DNA of 64,000 bases from Rhodospirillales bacterium (GTDB lineage Bacteria; Pseudomonadota; Alphaproteobacteria; Rhodospirillales; Shumkoniaceae), in NCBI GenBank assembly GCA_014859895.1, contig JACZKS010000009.1, forward strand, positions 38,280 through 102,279. Reading direction: 5' to 3'. Within the stretch, counting starts at the first letter, position 1, and every line of letters begins with the position of its first letter. Positions 34,900 through 43,736 of this stretch are shown piece by piece. The position numbers and the translations under genes are program-made. Below the pieces are notes generated by a model, which saw nothing but the letters and a program-made list of their open reading frames with translations, had not been told where the DNA came from and ran no database searches.

Positions 34900-36351
34900 C
34901 TATCGCCCGCCGTTGCGGCGCAGCAGGCGGCCGGGCCGCCTGTCGGTGGCGGCGCCGTCCTGCCATACGGTGTCGCCATTGACCAGGACGCGGCAGATGC
35001 CGGCAGCCGGCTCGAACGGCTTTTCGTAGGTGGCTCGGTCCAGCACCCGCGCCGCGTCGAACAGCACGATATCGGCGGCGGCTCCCGCCGCGATGCGGCC
35101 GCGATCGGCAAGCCCGAAGACGCGGGCCGCGTTGCCGGTCATGCGAAAAACCGCCTCCTCCAGCGAGAACACGCCACCGTCGCGGGCGTAACGGCCAAGC
35201 ACGCGCGGGAAAGTTCCCCACAGGCGGGGATGCGGCCTGACGTCGTGCGGCAGGCCGTCGGAGCCGACCATGGTGCGCTCGAAGGCCAGGATGCGCCTGA
35301 GGTCGTCCTCGTCCATCTGGAAGTAGATGGCGCCGGCCGGCAGCAGACGGTCGATGGCGGTGTCAACATCGACGCCCCAGTTCTGGGCGATCTCGGCAAG
35401 GTCGCGGCCGGTGGTCTCGGGGTGCGGCTCGGACCAGGCAATCAGTACGCGCTCGGCGCGCGCCACGAAGTCCTTGAGCAGCACCGTTGAACTGGCGGTG
35501 TACGGGTAGGTGTCGAGCTCGACCCCGAGGCCGGAGGCACGGGCCGCCGCGATGAGGGCAAGCGTTTTCCGGCTCAGCCCCCAGTTGGTACGCCCGCAGC
35601 ATTTGTGGTGCGAAATGACCACCGGCACACCGCTTTGCCGGCCGATGGCAATGGCTTCCTCGACCGAGGCAACGACGCCCGCCGCCTCGTCTCGCATGTG
35701 CAGCGTGAAGATGCCGCCGGCCGCGCGCAGGCGCGACGCCAGCGTCGCCACCTCGTCGGCCGGCGCCGCCTTGGCGGTGGGGTAGGCGAGGCCGGCGCTC
35801 AAGCCCGCGCAGCCGGCCGCCAGCGCCTCGTCCAGAATATCCCCCATGCGCGCCGTCTCCTTTTCGGTGGCGGCCCTTCCCAGGTCGTCCATGACGGCGG
35901 CACGCAAGGTCGAATGGCCGACCAGCGCCACCGCGTTGACGGCGGCGGGGGCGGCATCGAGAGCCTCGACATAATCGGCGAAGCGGGGAAAGCGGAAGTC
36001 GCCCCGTCCGCCCAGCAGGTTCAGGGGCGGCGGCGGATCGCCGGCCGGGATCAGTGGCGCCAGGCTGATGCCGCAGTTGCCGACGACGACGGTGGTGACG
36101 CCCTGGCTGACCTTGGGCGCCATGTCGGGATGGATGAGCAGCAGACGGTCGTCATGGGTGTGGACGTCGATGAAGCCGGGAGCGACGATCCGGCCACCCG
36201 CCTCGATACGCTCCTCGCTCGCCGTCCACCCGGAAAGGTCCCCCACCGCCACGATGCGGCCGCCGGCGATGGCGACGTCGGCGCGGATGCGCGCCGTCCC
36301 GCTGCCGTCGATGACCTCTCCGCCGGAAATAACTCGCTCGCATTCGCTCAT
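34900..36351 (-). CDS. D-aminoacylase / N-acyl-D-amino-acid deacylase
   Basis: 483 residues from ATG 36351, behind GGAGGGGG. It belongs to the amidohydrolase superfamily: PGFIDVHTHDD (HxH), the metal-bridging Cys in VVGNCGISLAP, His residues in HMRDEA and SHHKCCG, and the catalytic Asp in VGSDGLPHD. These enzymes release D-amino acids from N-acyl-D-amino acids. It fits the other N-acyl and D-amino-acid enzymes at 51-63 kb. It is divergent from the RpiR-iolC unit. Confidence 0.9.
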   Translation of the reverse strand: MSECERVISGGEVIDGSGTARIRADVAIAGGRIVAVGDLSGWTASEERIEAGGRIVAPGFIDVHTHDDRLLLIHPDMAPKVSQGVTTVVVGNCGISLAPLIPAGDPPPPLNLLGGRGDFRFPRFADYVEALDAAPAAVNAVALVGHSTLRAAVMDDLGRAATEKETARMGDILDEALAAGCAGLSAGLAYPTAKAAPADEVATLASRLRAAGGIFTLHMRDEAAGVVASVEEAIAIGRQSGVPVVISHHKCCGRTNWGLSRKTLALIAAARASGLGVELDTYPYTASSTVLLKDFVARAERVLIAWSEPHPETTGRDLAEIAQNWGVDVDTAIDRLLPAGAIYFQMDEDDLRRILAFERTMVGSDGLPHDVRPHPRLWGTFPRVLGRYARDGGVFSLEEAVFRMTGNAARVFGLADRGRIAAGAAADIVLFDAARVLDRATYEKPFEPAAGICRVLVNGDTVWQDGAATDRRPGRLLRRNGGR

Positions 36352-36417
36352 CGCGCCCCCTCCGTTTCCATCGTCAGCATAGCCCAATGAGCCGGGCTCA
36401 GCCATCGGCGCCAAAAT

Positions 36418-36460
36418 GAAAAACTTTTTCTAACTATGGTATTTGAACGAAATTTCATTC
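36418..36460. promoter_or_regulatory. iolR: Candidate iol operators upstream of the RpiR regulator gene and iolC
   Basis: GAAAAACTTTTTC (36418-36430) is a perfect 6-1-6 palindrome. GAACGAAATTTCATTC (36445-36460) is a near-perfect palindrome centred on GAAATTTC. Together they resemble the arms upstream of iolB and between iolG and iolD. Autoregulation by the RpiR protein is inferred. Confidence 0.55.
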
Positions 36461-36528
36461 TTGTCCGGGCCGCGTTTCCGGGTGCATAGTGACTGGCCAC
36501 GGCGATGGTGGAAACGGCAGGAAACGTC

Positions 36529-37410
36529 ATGGCGAGAACCGTAGGCGGCCACGTCCGCCCCCCCGAGTCCTTCGAGGACCTGTTGCGACAGATCACCGAC
36601 CGCTATGATTCTCTGAGCGGGCAGTTGCAGCGCATCGCCCACTTCGTCGTCGACCATCCGGACGATCTGGCGCTGGAAACCATCACCCGGCTGGCGGCAC
36701 GGGCCTCCGTGCAGCCATCCAGCATGGTGCGCTTTGCCCAGGCTCTCGGCTTCGATGGTTTCAGCACCATGCAGCGGCTGTTTCGCGCCCGCCTGATCGA
36801 GGGCTCGCTGAGCTACCGCGAGCGCATCAAGAGCCTGAAGGAGCAGCATGGCGGCGGGGCCGGCCGTCCGGGCTCCATCCTGGGTGAATTCGTCGACCAG
36901 GGCATCGCCTCGCTGGAGATGTTGCGTGCCCACACGCCGCCCCAGGCCATCGCCGAGGCCGTCGCCCTGCTGGGTGCTGCCGAGGAGATCCACCTGATCG
37001 CCCAGCGCCGCTCGTTTCCGGTCGCCTTCTACCTTGCCTACGCCCTGGCCCGGCTCGACAAGCGCTGTCATCTGATCGACGGCGTCGGCGGATTGATGGT
37101 CGAACAGGCCCGGCTGGCCACGCCCCGGGACGTGATGATCGCGGTGTCGTTCCGCACCTACTCGCTGGACGTCATCGAGGCGGTGACCGAGCGGGTCGAC
37201 GCCGGCGTGCCGGTAATCGCGATCACCGACAGCCCGCTCAGCCCCCTAGCCGCCAAGGCGTCCCTCTGCTTCGAGATCGCCGACCCTGAAAGCCCGGCCT
37301 TCCGCAGCCTGGTCGCTCCCATGTGCCTGGCCCAAAGCCTGGTGGTCGGCCTCGGCGCCCATCTGGAGGCCCAGGCCCCGAAATCGAAAGGGAGGAGAAA
37401 GCATGGCTGA
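36529..37410 (+). CDS. iolR: RpiR-family regulator, probable IolR
   Basis: 293 residues from ATG 36529, chosen because CAGGAAAC precedes it; ATG 36505 has no such site. The N-terminal HTH_6 domain (about residues 15-90, with TITRLAARASVQPSSMVRFAQALGFDGF) is followed by a SIS sugar-phosphate-binding domain with VAVSFRTYS and ITDSPLSPLA. In alphaproteobacteria RpiR proteins encoded next to iolC repress inositol genes until an inositol-derived phosphate binds. Its end overlaps the iolC start by 8 bp. Confidence 0.9.
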   Translation: MARTVGGHVRPPESFEDLLRQITDRYDSLSGQLQRIAHFVVDHPDDLALETITRLAARASVQPSSMVRFAQALGFDGFSTMQRLFRARLIEGSLSYRERIKSLKEQHGGGAGRPGSILGEFVDQGIASLEMLRAHTPPQAIAEAVALLGAAEEIHLIAQRRSFPVAFYLAYALARLDKRCHLIDGVGGLMVEQARLATPRDVMIAVSFRTYSLDVIEAVTERVDAGVPVIAITDSPLSPLAAKASLCFEIADPESPAFRSLVAPMCLAQSLVVGLGAHLEAQAPKSKGRRKHG

Positions 37411-39301
37411 GCGCCGGCTCGACTTCATCGGCCTCGGACGGGCCGCCGTCGACCTTTACGGCGAGCAGGTGGGCGGCCGGTTGGAAGACATGGGCAGCTT
37501 CGCCAAGTACATCGGCGGCAGCCCCACCAACACCGCCATCGGCGGCGCCCGGTTGGGCCTCAGGACCGCCGTCATCGCCCGGGTCGGCGACGAGCACATG
37601 GGCCGCTTCGTGCGCGAGACGCTGGCCGCCGAGGGCGTCGACGTCAGCCACGTCAAGACCGACCCGGCGCGGCTCACCGCGCTGGTCATCCTTGGCATCC
37701 GTGACCGCGACACCTTTCCGCTGATTTTTTATCGCGAAAATTGCGCCGACATGGCCGTCGCGCCCGAAGACTTCGATCCCGCCTTCATCGCCTCGTCGAA
37801 AGCGCTTCTGACCAGCGGCACCCATTTTTCGACCGAATCCACCTACAGGACCAGCCGCACCGCCATGGATTACGCCAAGGCGGCCGGCACCCGGATCGTG
37901 CTCGACATCGACTACCGACCGGTCCTGTGGGGCCTGACCGGACGGGGCATGGGCGAGAACCGGTTCGTCGCCGACGACACGGTGACCCAGCACCTGCAAT
38001 CCATCGTACCCGACTGCGACCTGATCGTCGGCACAGAGGAGGAATTCCACATCGCCGGCGGCACCACGGACACGCTGGCGGCACTCGGCAAAGTGCGCGA
38101 ATTGACCGGCGCGCTGCTGGTGCTCAAGCGCGGCCCCAAGGGCTGCGTCGTGTTCCCCGACGCCATCCCGAATTCACTGGAAAAAGGCATCGTCGGACGC
38201 GGCTTCGCCATCGAGGTCTACAACATCCTGGGAGCCGGCGACGCCTTCATGGGCGGCTTCCTGCGCGGCTGGCTCAGGGACGAGCCGCTGGAAACCTGCT
38301 GCACCTATGCCAACGCCTGCGGCGCCATCGTGGTGTCGCGCCACGCCTGTTCGCCGGAGGCGCCGAGCTGGTTCGAGCTTCGCGACTACCTGGAGAAGGG
38401 CAGCCCTCACTTCCGCCTGCGCGAGGACGCCCGCCTCAACCACATCCACTGGGCAACCAACCGGCACGGCGAGTGGCCCGAGGTGCGGGCGCTGGCCTTC
38501 GACCACCGCGCGCAGCTGGAGGAGATCGCCGAACGCAACGGCGCCAATCGCGAGCGCATCAAGGACTTCAAGGGCCTGATCGGCAGCGCCTTGGAAGAAG
38601 CCGACGACGGCACCCCCGGCGTCGGCGCCCTGATCGACGGCACCTACGGCGAGGACGTGCTGGCTCGCCTCACCGGGACAGGCCGCTGGCTGGCACGGCC
38701 GGTCGAACTGCCAGGTTCGCGGCCGCTCGACTTCGAGGCCGGCGAGAACGTCGCGCTCGCCTTGCGCGAATGGCCGCTGGAACAGGTCGTCAAGTGCCTG
38801 GTGTTCTTTCACCCGGACGATCCGGAAGACCTCCGGGCCGCCCAGATCGACAAGCTCAAGATCCTGCAATCGGCAACGCTCAAGACCCGACACGAACTGA
38901 TGATCGAGGCGATCACGCCCAACGGCCTGGCGGTGGACGCCACCACCACGGCCCGCACGCTCGCTTGCTTCTACGAGGCCGGCGTTTTTCCAGACTGGTG
39001 GAAGCTGCCGGCCCCGGCTGGGGGCGAAGCCGGGTGGCGCCACATCGAAGAGGTCATCGAGCGCCACGACCCGCATTGCCGGGGAGTCCTGTTGCTCGGT
39101 CTCGACGCCTCGCTGGCCGAACTGGACGCCTCGTTCACGACGGCCCGCCGCATGAAATGGTGCAAGGGATTCGCGGTGGGACGCAGCATCTTCCGCGCCG
39201 CCGCCGACAAGTGGTTCGCCGGACGGATCGACGATGCCGCGGCGACGGCAGAGATCGCCGCCAGCTACAGGCAGGTGGTCGACCTGTGGCGCGCCGCCTA
39301 G
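37403..39301 (+). CDS. iolC: 5-dehydro-2-deoxygluconokinase with C-terminal DUF2090 (IolC)
   Basis: 632 residues. Residues 1 to about 330 are a PfkB sugar kinase: GGSPTNTAIGGARLG near the N-terminus and the catalytic GAGDAFMGGFL. The remainder is the DUF2090 aldolase-like barrel found fused to IolC in many proteobacteria (EQVVKCLVFFHPDD, IEAITPNG, FYEAGVFPDWWKLP). The kinase phosphorylates 5-dehydro-2-deoxygluconate; the second domain may do the IolJ aldol cleavage, though this is an inference. It overlaps the regulator gene and ends before a bidirectional terminator. Confidence 0.94.
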   Translation: MAERRLDFIGLGRAAVDLYGEQVGGRLEDMGSFAKYIGGSPTNTAIGGARLGLRTAVIARVGDEHMGRFVRETLAAEGVDVSHVKTDPARLTALVILGIRDRDTFPLIFYRENCADMAVAPEDFDPAFIASSKALLTSGTHFSTESTYRTSRTAMDYAKAAGTRIVLDIDYRPVLWGLTGRGMGENRFVADDTVTQHLQSIVPDCDLIVGTEEEFHIAGGTTDTLAALGKVRELTGALLVLKRGPKGCVVFPDAIPNSLEKGIVGRGFAIEVYNILGAGDAFMGGFLRGWLRDEPLETCCTYANACGAIVVSRHACSPEAPSWFELRDYLEKGSPHFRLREDARLNHIHWATNRHGEWPEVRALAFDHRAQLEEIAERNGANRERIKDFKGLIGSALEEADDGTPGVGALIDGTYGEDVLARLTGTGRWLARPVELPGSRPLDFEAGENVALALREWPLEQVVKCLVFFHPDDPEDLRAAQIDKLKILQSATLKTRHELMIEAITPNGLAVDATTTARTLACFYEAGVFPDWWKLPAPAGGEAGWRHIEEVIERHDPHCRGVLLLGLDASLAELDASFTTARRMKWCKGFAVGRSIFRAAADKWFAGRIDDAAATAEIAASYRQVVDLWRAA

Positions 39302-39360
39302 AGCGCCGTGGGGTTAATTGAAGTCGCCAGGTGCGCTACGCGCCATGGCTGGCGCACATG

Positions 39361-39394
39361 AAAAAGGGCTCCCGGTCGCCCGGGAGCCCTTTTT
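39361..39394. terminator. Bidirectional terminator between iolC and the TRAP operon
   Basis: AAAAAGGGCTCCCGG (39361-39375) and CCGGGAGCCCTTTTT (39380-39394) form a perfect 15-bp stem with flanking A- and T-runs, so it can stop transcription on both strands. Confidence 0.93.
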
Positions 39395-39416
39395 CGATGA
39401 ACGTCGCGCCGCCGCG

Positions 39417-40700
39417 CTATCCGAGGAAGGTTCTCGGAATCCACAGCGTGATGGACGGAACGTAGGTGACCAACGCCAACGCGCAAAGCATGATGAGATA
39501 AAATGGCCAGATCTCCTTCACCACCTTTTCCATCGATAGGCCGCTGACGGCGCACCCGACGAACAGCGTGGAGCCGACCGGCGGCGTGATCAGGCCGATG
39601 CCGAGATTGACCATCATGAGAATGCCGAAATGCACCGGGTCGATGCCGAAGGTGGCGATCACCGGCAGCAGGATCGGCGTGCAGATGAGGATCAGCGGCG
39701 CCATGTCCATCAGGGTTCCCAGGACCAGGAACATGACGTTGATGAGCATGAGGATGACGTACTTGTTCTCGGACACCGTCAGGAAGGCCTGGGTGATGGC
39801 GCGGGGGATCTGCATCATCGCCATCAGGTAGCCGAAACCGGCGGCGAACCCGATGAGGATCATCACCATGCCGACCGTCTTGACGACCCGGTGCACCAGT
39901 TGCGGCATGTCGCTCCACTTGTAGTCGCGATAGACGAACATGGTGACGCAAAAGGCGTAAACGCAGGCGACGGAAGCCGACTCGGTGGCGGTGAAAACGC
40001 CGGACAGAATACCGCCCAGGATGATGACGACGGTGAACAGCGCCCACAGGCCGTCGCCGACGATGCGAAGCGCCTTGCGGATCGGCACCAATTCGCCCTT
40101 CGGATAGCCCCGGCGGTGCGCGAAGAACAGGCAAAGCGACATCAGCAAGGTGCCGAGGAGCAGGCCGGGGCCGATGCCGCCCAGGAACAAGGCGGCGATC
40201 GACACCGTACCACCGGTGGCGAACGAGTAGATGACGGCGTTGTGCGAGGGCGGAATGAGGATTGCCTGAACCGAGCCCGTGACCGTCACGCAGGTGGCGA
40301 AGACCCGGGGATAGCCGGCTTTTTCCATTTCCGGGATCATCACCGAGCCAATCGAGGCGGTGTCGGCGATGGCCGAACCGGAAAGGCAGCCGAAGAACGT
40401 CGAGGCGAGAACGTTGACCAGCGACAGGCCGCCGCGGATGAACCCGACAAAGACGCGGGCCAGGTTCACCAAACGCATGGCGAGTCCGCCTTCCGCCATG
40501 ATGGCGCCGGCCAGCACGAAGAAGGGAATGGCGAGCAACGAAAATTCGTCGACGCCGTCCGAAATCTTCAGCACCACCGCCTCGAGCGGCAGGTCGATGT
40601 AGATCGCCCCTGCAACGGCCGCCATGCCGAGGGCATAAGCGATCGGGACACCGATGGTGACGAGGACTGCAAAAGTACCAAGAAGAACGAGAGGCTCCAT
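39417..40700 (-). CDS. dctM: TRAP transporter large permease
   Basis: 427 residues with the multi-helix DctM fold. Signature stretches include FFVLAGAIMAEGGLAMRLVN, STFFGCLSGSAIADTASIGSVMIPEMEKAGYP and LITPPVGSTLFVGCAVSG. The SGSAIADTA motif is common in TRAP permeases for sugar acids. It is the last gene of a binding protein-small permease-large permease operon. Proximity to uronate isomerase suggests uronate import. Confidence 0.94.
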   Translation of the reverse strand: MEPLVLLGTFAVLVTIGVPIAYALGMAAVAGAIYIDLPLEAVVLKISDGVDEFSLLAIPFFVLAGAIMAEGGLAMRLVNLARVFVGFIRGGLSLVNVLASTFFGCLSGSAIADTASIGSVMIPEMEKAGYPRVFATCVTVTGSVQAILIPPSHNAVIYSFATGGTVSIAALFLGGIGPGLLLGTLLMSLCLFFAHRRGYPKGELVPIRKALRIVGDGLWALFTVVIILGGILSGVFTATESASVACVYAFCVTMFVYRDYKWSDMPQLVHRVVKTVGMVMILIGFAAGFGYLMAMMQIPRAITQAFLTVSENKYVILMLINVMFLVLGTLMDMAPLILICTPILLPVIATFGIDPVHFGILMMVNLGIGLITPPVGSTLFVGCAVSGLSMEKVVKEIWPFYLIMLCALALVTYVPSITLWIPRTFLG

Positions 40701-40713
40701 GACGGGGTCCGAT

Positions 40714-41229
40714 TCAATCGCCGCTTGCCGGCGCGTGGCCGGACGAGGCGGAAGGAAAGAATTTACCTGTCCACATGCGTTCGACGATGAACAGGAACGT
40801 GATCAAGCCGCCAACGGGCAGCGGCACGTAGGTGAGCCCGACCCGGATGGACGGGAATTCCGCGATGAAGTTGCCCCACGTCGCTTCACAAAGCAGGATA
40901 CCGTAATAGAGGATGAACAAATTGAAGGCGACCATGAGGACCTCGGTCACCCAGGCGATGGCCTTCCGCTGCACCTCGCCCATCACGTTGACAAGCAGCA
41001 TCACGGAAATATGCACGCCCGCCCGGTAGCAGACGGCGCCGGCGAAGAACGTGAATACGATCATCACCATGATCGCGAGCGGCTCCGGCCAACTCAAACC
41101 CCTGTTCATGACATAGCGCATGAACACGTTGATCGGGATGATCGTCGTCAGCACGACCAGGGACAGGCCGGCGATCCACATGCACACCGAATAAAGCCTG
41201 TCCATGGCTGCGATATAAGCTTGCTTCAT
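40714..41229 (-). CDS. dctQ: TRAP transporter small permease
   Basis: 171 residues with four predicted membrane helices (about 15-37, 51-70, 90-112 and 130-150) and the DctQ motif RYVMNRGLSWPEPLAIMVM. It lies 13 bp before dctM and 81 bp after the binding protein gene, in the same direction. Confidence 0.92.
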   Translation of the reverse strand: MKQAYIAAMDRLYSVCMWIAGLSLVVLTTIIPINVFMRYVMNRGLSWPEPLAIMVMIVFTFFAGAVCYRAGVHISVMLLVNVMGEVQRKAIAWVTEVLMVAFNLFILYYGILLCEATWGNFIAEFPSIRVGLTYVPLPVGGLITFLFIVERMWTGKFFPSASSGHAPASGD

Positions 41230-41310
41230 CAGAGATCTCTTCGTCGCTTTAGCAGACTGCCGGCACGAGGCCCCATCGGGCCCCGTGCCGGCCGTTGAAG
41301 CGGCAGTTAG

Positions 41311-42300
41311 TTACTTAACCGCGTTGATGCGCTCGATCATCTTGGCGTACTTGGCGCCGTACTTGTCCCACACGGGCTTCACAGCCGCCTGGAACGGGGC
41401 CTTATCCGTGATGTAGTTGATCTCGACGCCGGGCGTCGATTTCATCTTTTCCATCGCCTCGGTGACCTTCTTGTCCCAGAGGACGCGCTCTTCCATCTGG
41501 GCTTCGCGGCCAAGCTTCTTCATCAGCGCCTGCTCGTCGGGCGTGAGCGTGTTCCACACCTTCTTCGAGAAGACGAGGATCTCGGGGATCATGAGGTGCT
41601 GGGTGAAGGAGTAGTACTTGGCAACGCTGATCAGATTGAACGAAACATAGGACGGTTCGTTGTTCTCGGCGCCTTCAACAACGCCGGTAGCGATGCCGTT
41701 GTAGACTTCGGGCATGCCCATGGCGACGCCGGTACCGCCCAGCGAGTTCATGGTGTCCACATAGAGCGGATTGCCCATCATGCGGATTTTCAAGCCTTTC
41801 AAGTCTTCGGGCTTGTTGATCGGGCGGACCTTGTTGAACACCGAGCGGGTGCCCGCGTCCATCCACGCCAGGCCGATCAGGTTGGCCTTCGGATCGGCGG
41901 TGATCTTGTCCAGAAGCTCGGTGCCGATATCGCCGTCGATAACCTTGCGCATATGCTCTTCGTCACGGAAGACGAAGGGCAGGTTGAAGACGTTGACCTC
42001 GTCGACGATCGGGCCAACCGGGCCGACCGAAACGCGAGTCATCGCCAGGGCGCCTAGCTGCACCTGCTCGAGGGCCTCCTTTTCGCCGCCGAGCTGCATC
42101 GCCGGGAACATCTGGATCTTGTACTTGCCGTTGGTGGCGGCTTCGAGCTTCTTGCCCAGGCTGACGACCGCCTCAACCGTCGGATACCCGAACGGATGGA
42201 CGTCGCTCGCCTTCAGGACAGTCTGCGCAGAAGCCGTCGACGCCGAACCGACCATCATGGCCGCGGCGATCGCCGGAACGAAAAGTTTTCTCATCTCCAT
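41311..42300 (-). CDS. dctP: TRAP transporter periplasmic binding protein
   Basis: 329 residues from ATG 42300, chosen because GGGAGG stands 7 bp upstream; an earlier in-frame ATG lacks it. A signal peptide ends at about TASAQ (residue 26). The DctP features KIQMFPAMQLGGEKEALEQVQLGALAM and LKGLKIRMMGNPLYVDTMNSLGG, with the ligand-binding Arg, are clear. The first resembles binding proteins for glucuronate and galacturonate. A 652-bp upstream gap with operator-like sites separates it from the divergent GntR gene. Confidence 0.94.
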   Translation of the reverse strand: MEMRKLFVPAIAAAMMVGSASTASAQTVLKASDVHPFGYPTVEAVVSLGKKLEAATNGKYKIQMFPAMQLGGEKEALEQVQLGALAMTRVSVGPVGPIVDEVNVFNLPFVFRDEEHMRKVIDGDIGTELLDKITADPKANLIGLAWMDAGTRSVFNKVRPINKPEDLKGLKIRMMGNPLYVDTMNSLGGTGVAMGMPEVYNGIATGVVEGAENNEPSYVSFNLISVAKYYSFTQHLMIPEILVFSKKVWNTLTPDEQALMKKLGREAQMEERVLWDKKVTEAMEKMKSTPGVEINYITDKAPFQAAVKPVWDKYGAKYAKMIERINAVK

Positions 42301-42952
42301 AGATGACCTCCCATTTGCCAAGTCGAAAGTGATGGAGCAGCCTCTCCGCTCCCAGGCGTTATGCCTTAACCAATCTTCTTCTCAATATGCGTGGTCTACA
42401 AGGCGATGGAATTCAGGATTGCGTCGGGCGGGCCAAGAACCCTCCCTCAACGGGGCGCGTGCCTCATTCCAGCGCGATGGTCCTTATTGTCCTTCCCCGC
42501 CGCCCGGATGGCGGCCCGATCTCCCTGTCGTCGTTGGGCGCCGAAAATTCCGCCGCCGCTTCCCGGTAGGCTGCCATATTCTTATCGGTCGGCCCCCGAA
42601 GGTCGCTGTTCCATATTAGGAACTTTGTTCTGTATTTTTAACCTTGTCCAAAACCCGGTCCCACGTCAAGGGTTTCCCTCGATGCTGGCCGTTTCCGAAA
42701 ATCAACGATAATGCTGTAACCCACGCGAAACCCAAGGGAGGCGCGCCTAACGCGCCACCGGCCGCCCTGTGGGCCAACCGTCTTTTTTCGCATCCTGCGC
42801 TCCAGCCTTCCACAGAGAGGGGAAAAGGCCGTGCCATCCCCACCGGAACGAGATATATTGGCCCTACCACTCTACCAATCGACAAAAACCCCCGCAACGG
42901 AAATGTGACCGGGTATAAACAGGCAAAAGCCGCGCAGTCTAGGGGAGCATCC
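42301..42952. promoter_or_regulatory. Long regulatory gap between the TRAP operon and GntR gene
   Basis: 652 bp with no convincing gene. GTTCCATATTAGGAAC (42608-42623) is an inverted repeat (5-6-5) with the look of an IclR-type operator, though no IclR gene is in the window. TTGGCCCTACCA (42858-42869) resembles a FadR/UxuR-type TGGT/ACCA operator and sits about 85 bp before the GntR start. Other reading frames here lack start signals and family resemblance. Confidence 0.5.
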
Positions 42953-43687
42953 ATGGCGTTCCAGGCGATTGAACCGCAACGCATGTACCAGCAAATCGCC
43001 AATCAGGTCGCCAGCCTGATTCAGGAAGGCCAGTTCAAACCGGGCGAGCGGCTGCCGCCCGAGCGCGACCTCGCCAAAGAATTCGGCGTCAGCCGCAACG
43101 TCGTCCGCGAGGCCATGGTGGCGCTGGAATTGTCGGGGCTGATCGAGGTGCGCATCGGGGCCGGGACCTTCGTCCACTCAAACCGAGAACGGCCGGTCCG
43201 ATTCGCGCCGCTCCGCCAGGATGACGTCGGGCCGGGGCCCTTCGAGCTGCTGGCGGCGCGCCGGGTGGTCGAGGGCGAGATCGCCGTCATCGCCGCCCGA
43301 ACGGCCACCGACGAACAACTGGCCAACATCCGCGAGGCGCTTATCCGCATGGAGCGGGATCCCGTTCCCTACCGCATCAGCCGCAACTGGGACCGCATAT
43401 TCCACGGGCGAATCGCCGCCGCCACCAACAACACGGTACTGGTGTCCATCGTTGACACCATGTGGAAAGCGATGCTCGACCCGATGTTCGAAACCTTCTC
43501 CCAGCACGCCCGGCTGCCGGAATACCACCGGATGACCCTGGATGACCACCGGGCCATCCTGGCGGCGCTCGACCAGCACGACTCGGCCGGCGCCCGCCAA
43601 GCAATGGATGAACACCTGATGCATGTCGAGGGGGTGTTGTCGCAGGCCGACGAACTGGCCAGCGCCAGCGACCGCAAGCCGGCCTGA
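42953..43687 (+). CDS. GntR-family regulator, FadR/FCD subfamily (UxuR/ExuR-like)
   Basis: 244 residues from ATG 42953, preceded by AGGGGAG. The winged helix-turn-helix is at about residues 10-75 (FKPGERLPPERDLAKEFGVSRNVVREAMVALELSGLIEV) and an FCD domain follows. Position between a TRAP transporter and uronate isomerase, plus its resemblance to UxuR/ExuR-type proteins, supports control of uronate uptake and breakdown. It is convergent with uxaC over 49 bp holding a GC-rich hairpin (43700-43723). Confidence 0.92.
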   Translation: MAFQAIEPQRMYQQIANQVASLIQEGQFKPGERLPPERDLAKEFGVSRNVVREAMVALELSGLIEVRIGAGTFVHSNRERPVRFAPLRQDDVGPGPFELLAARRVVEGEIAVIAARTATDEQLANIREALIRMERDPVPYRISRNWDRIFHGRIAAATNNTVLVSIVDTMWKAMLDPMFETFSQHARLPEYHRMTLDDHRAILAALDQHDSAGARQAMDEHLMHVEGVLSQADELASASDRKPA

Positions 43688-43699
43688 ACGGCCGGCCGC

Positions 43700-43723
43700 G
43701 GGCGGGCGATAGGGCGCCCGCCC
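43700..43723. terminator. GC-rich hairpin between convergent GntR and uxaC genes
   Basis: GGGCGGGCG (43700-43708) pairs with CGCCCGCCC (43715-43723) around ATAGGG. There is no T-run, so termination would be partial or Rho-assisted. Confidence 0.45.
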
Positions 43724-43736
43724 GGGTCGGAAATTC

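Noticed and set aside
42391..42711. Short open frames in the gap before the second GntR gene
   Set aside because: No start signal, no recognisable domain, and they overlap operator-like palindromes.
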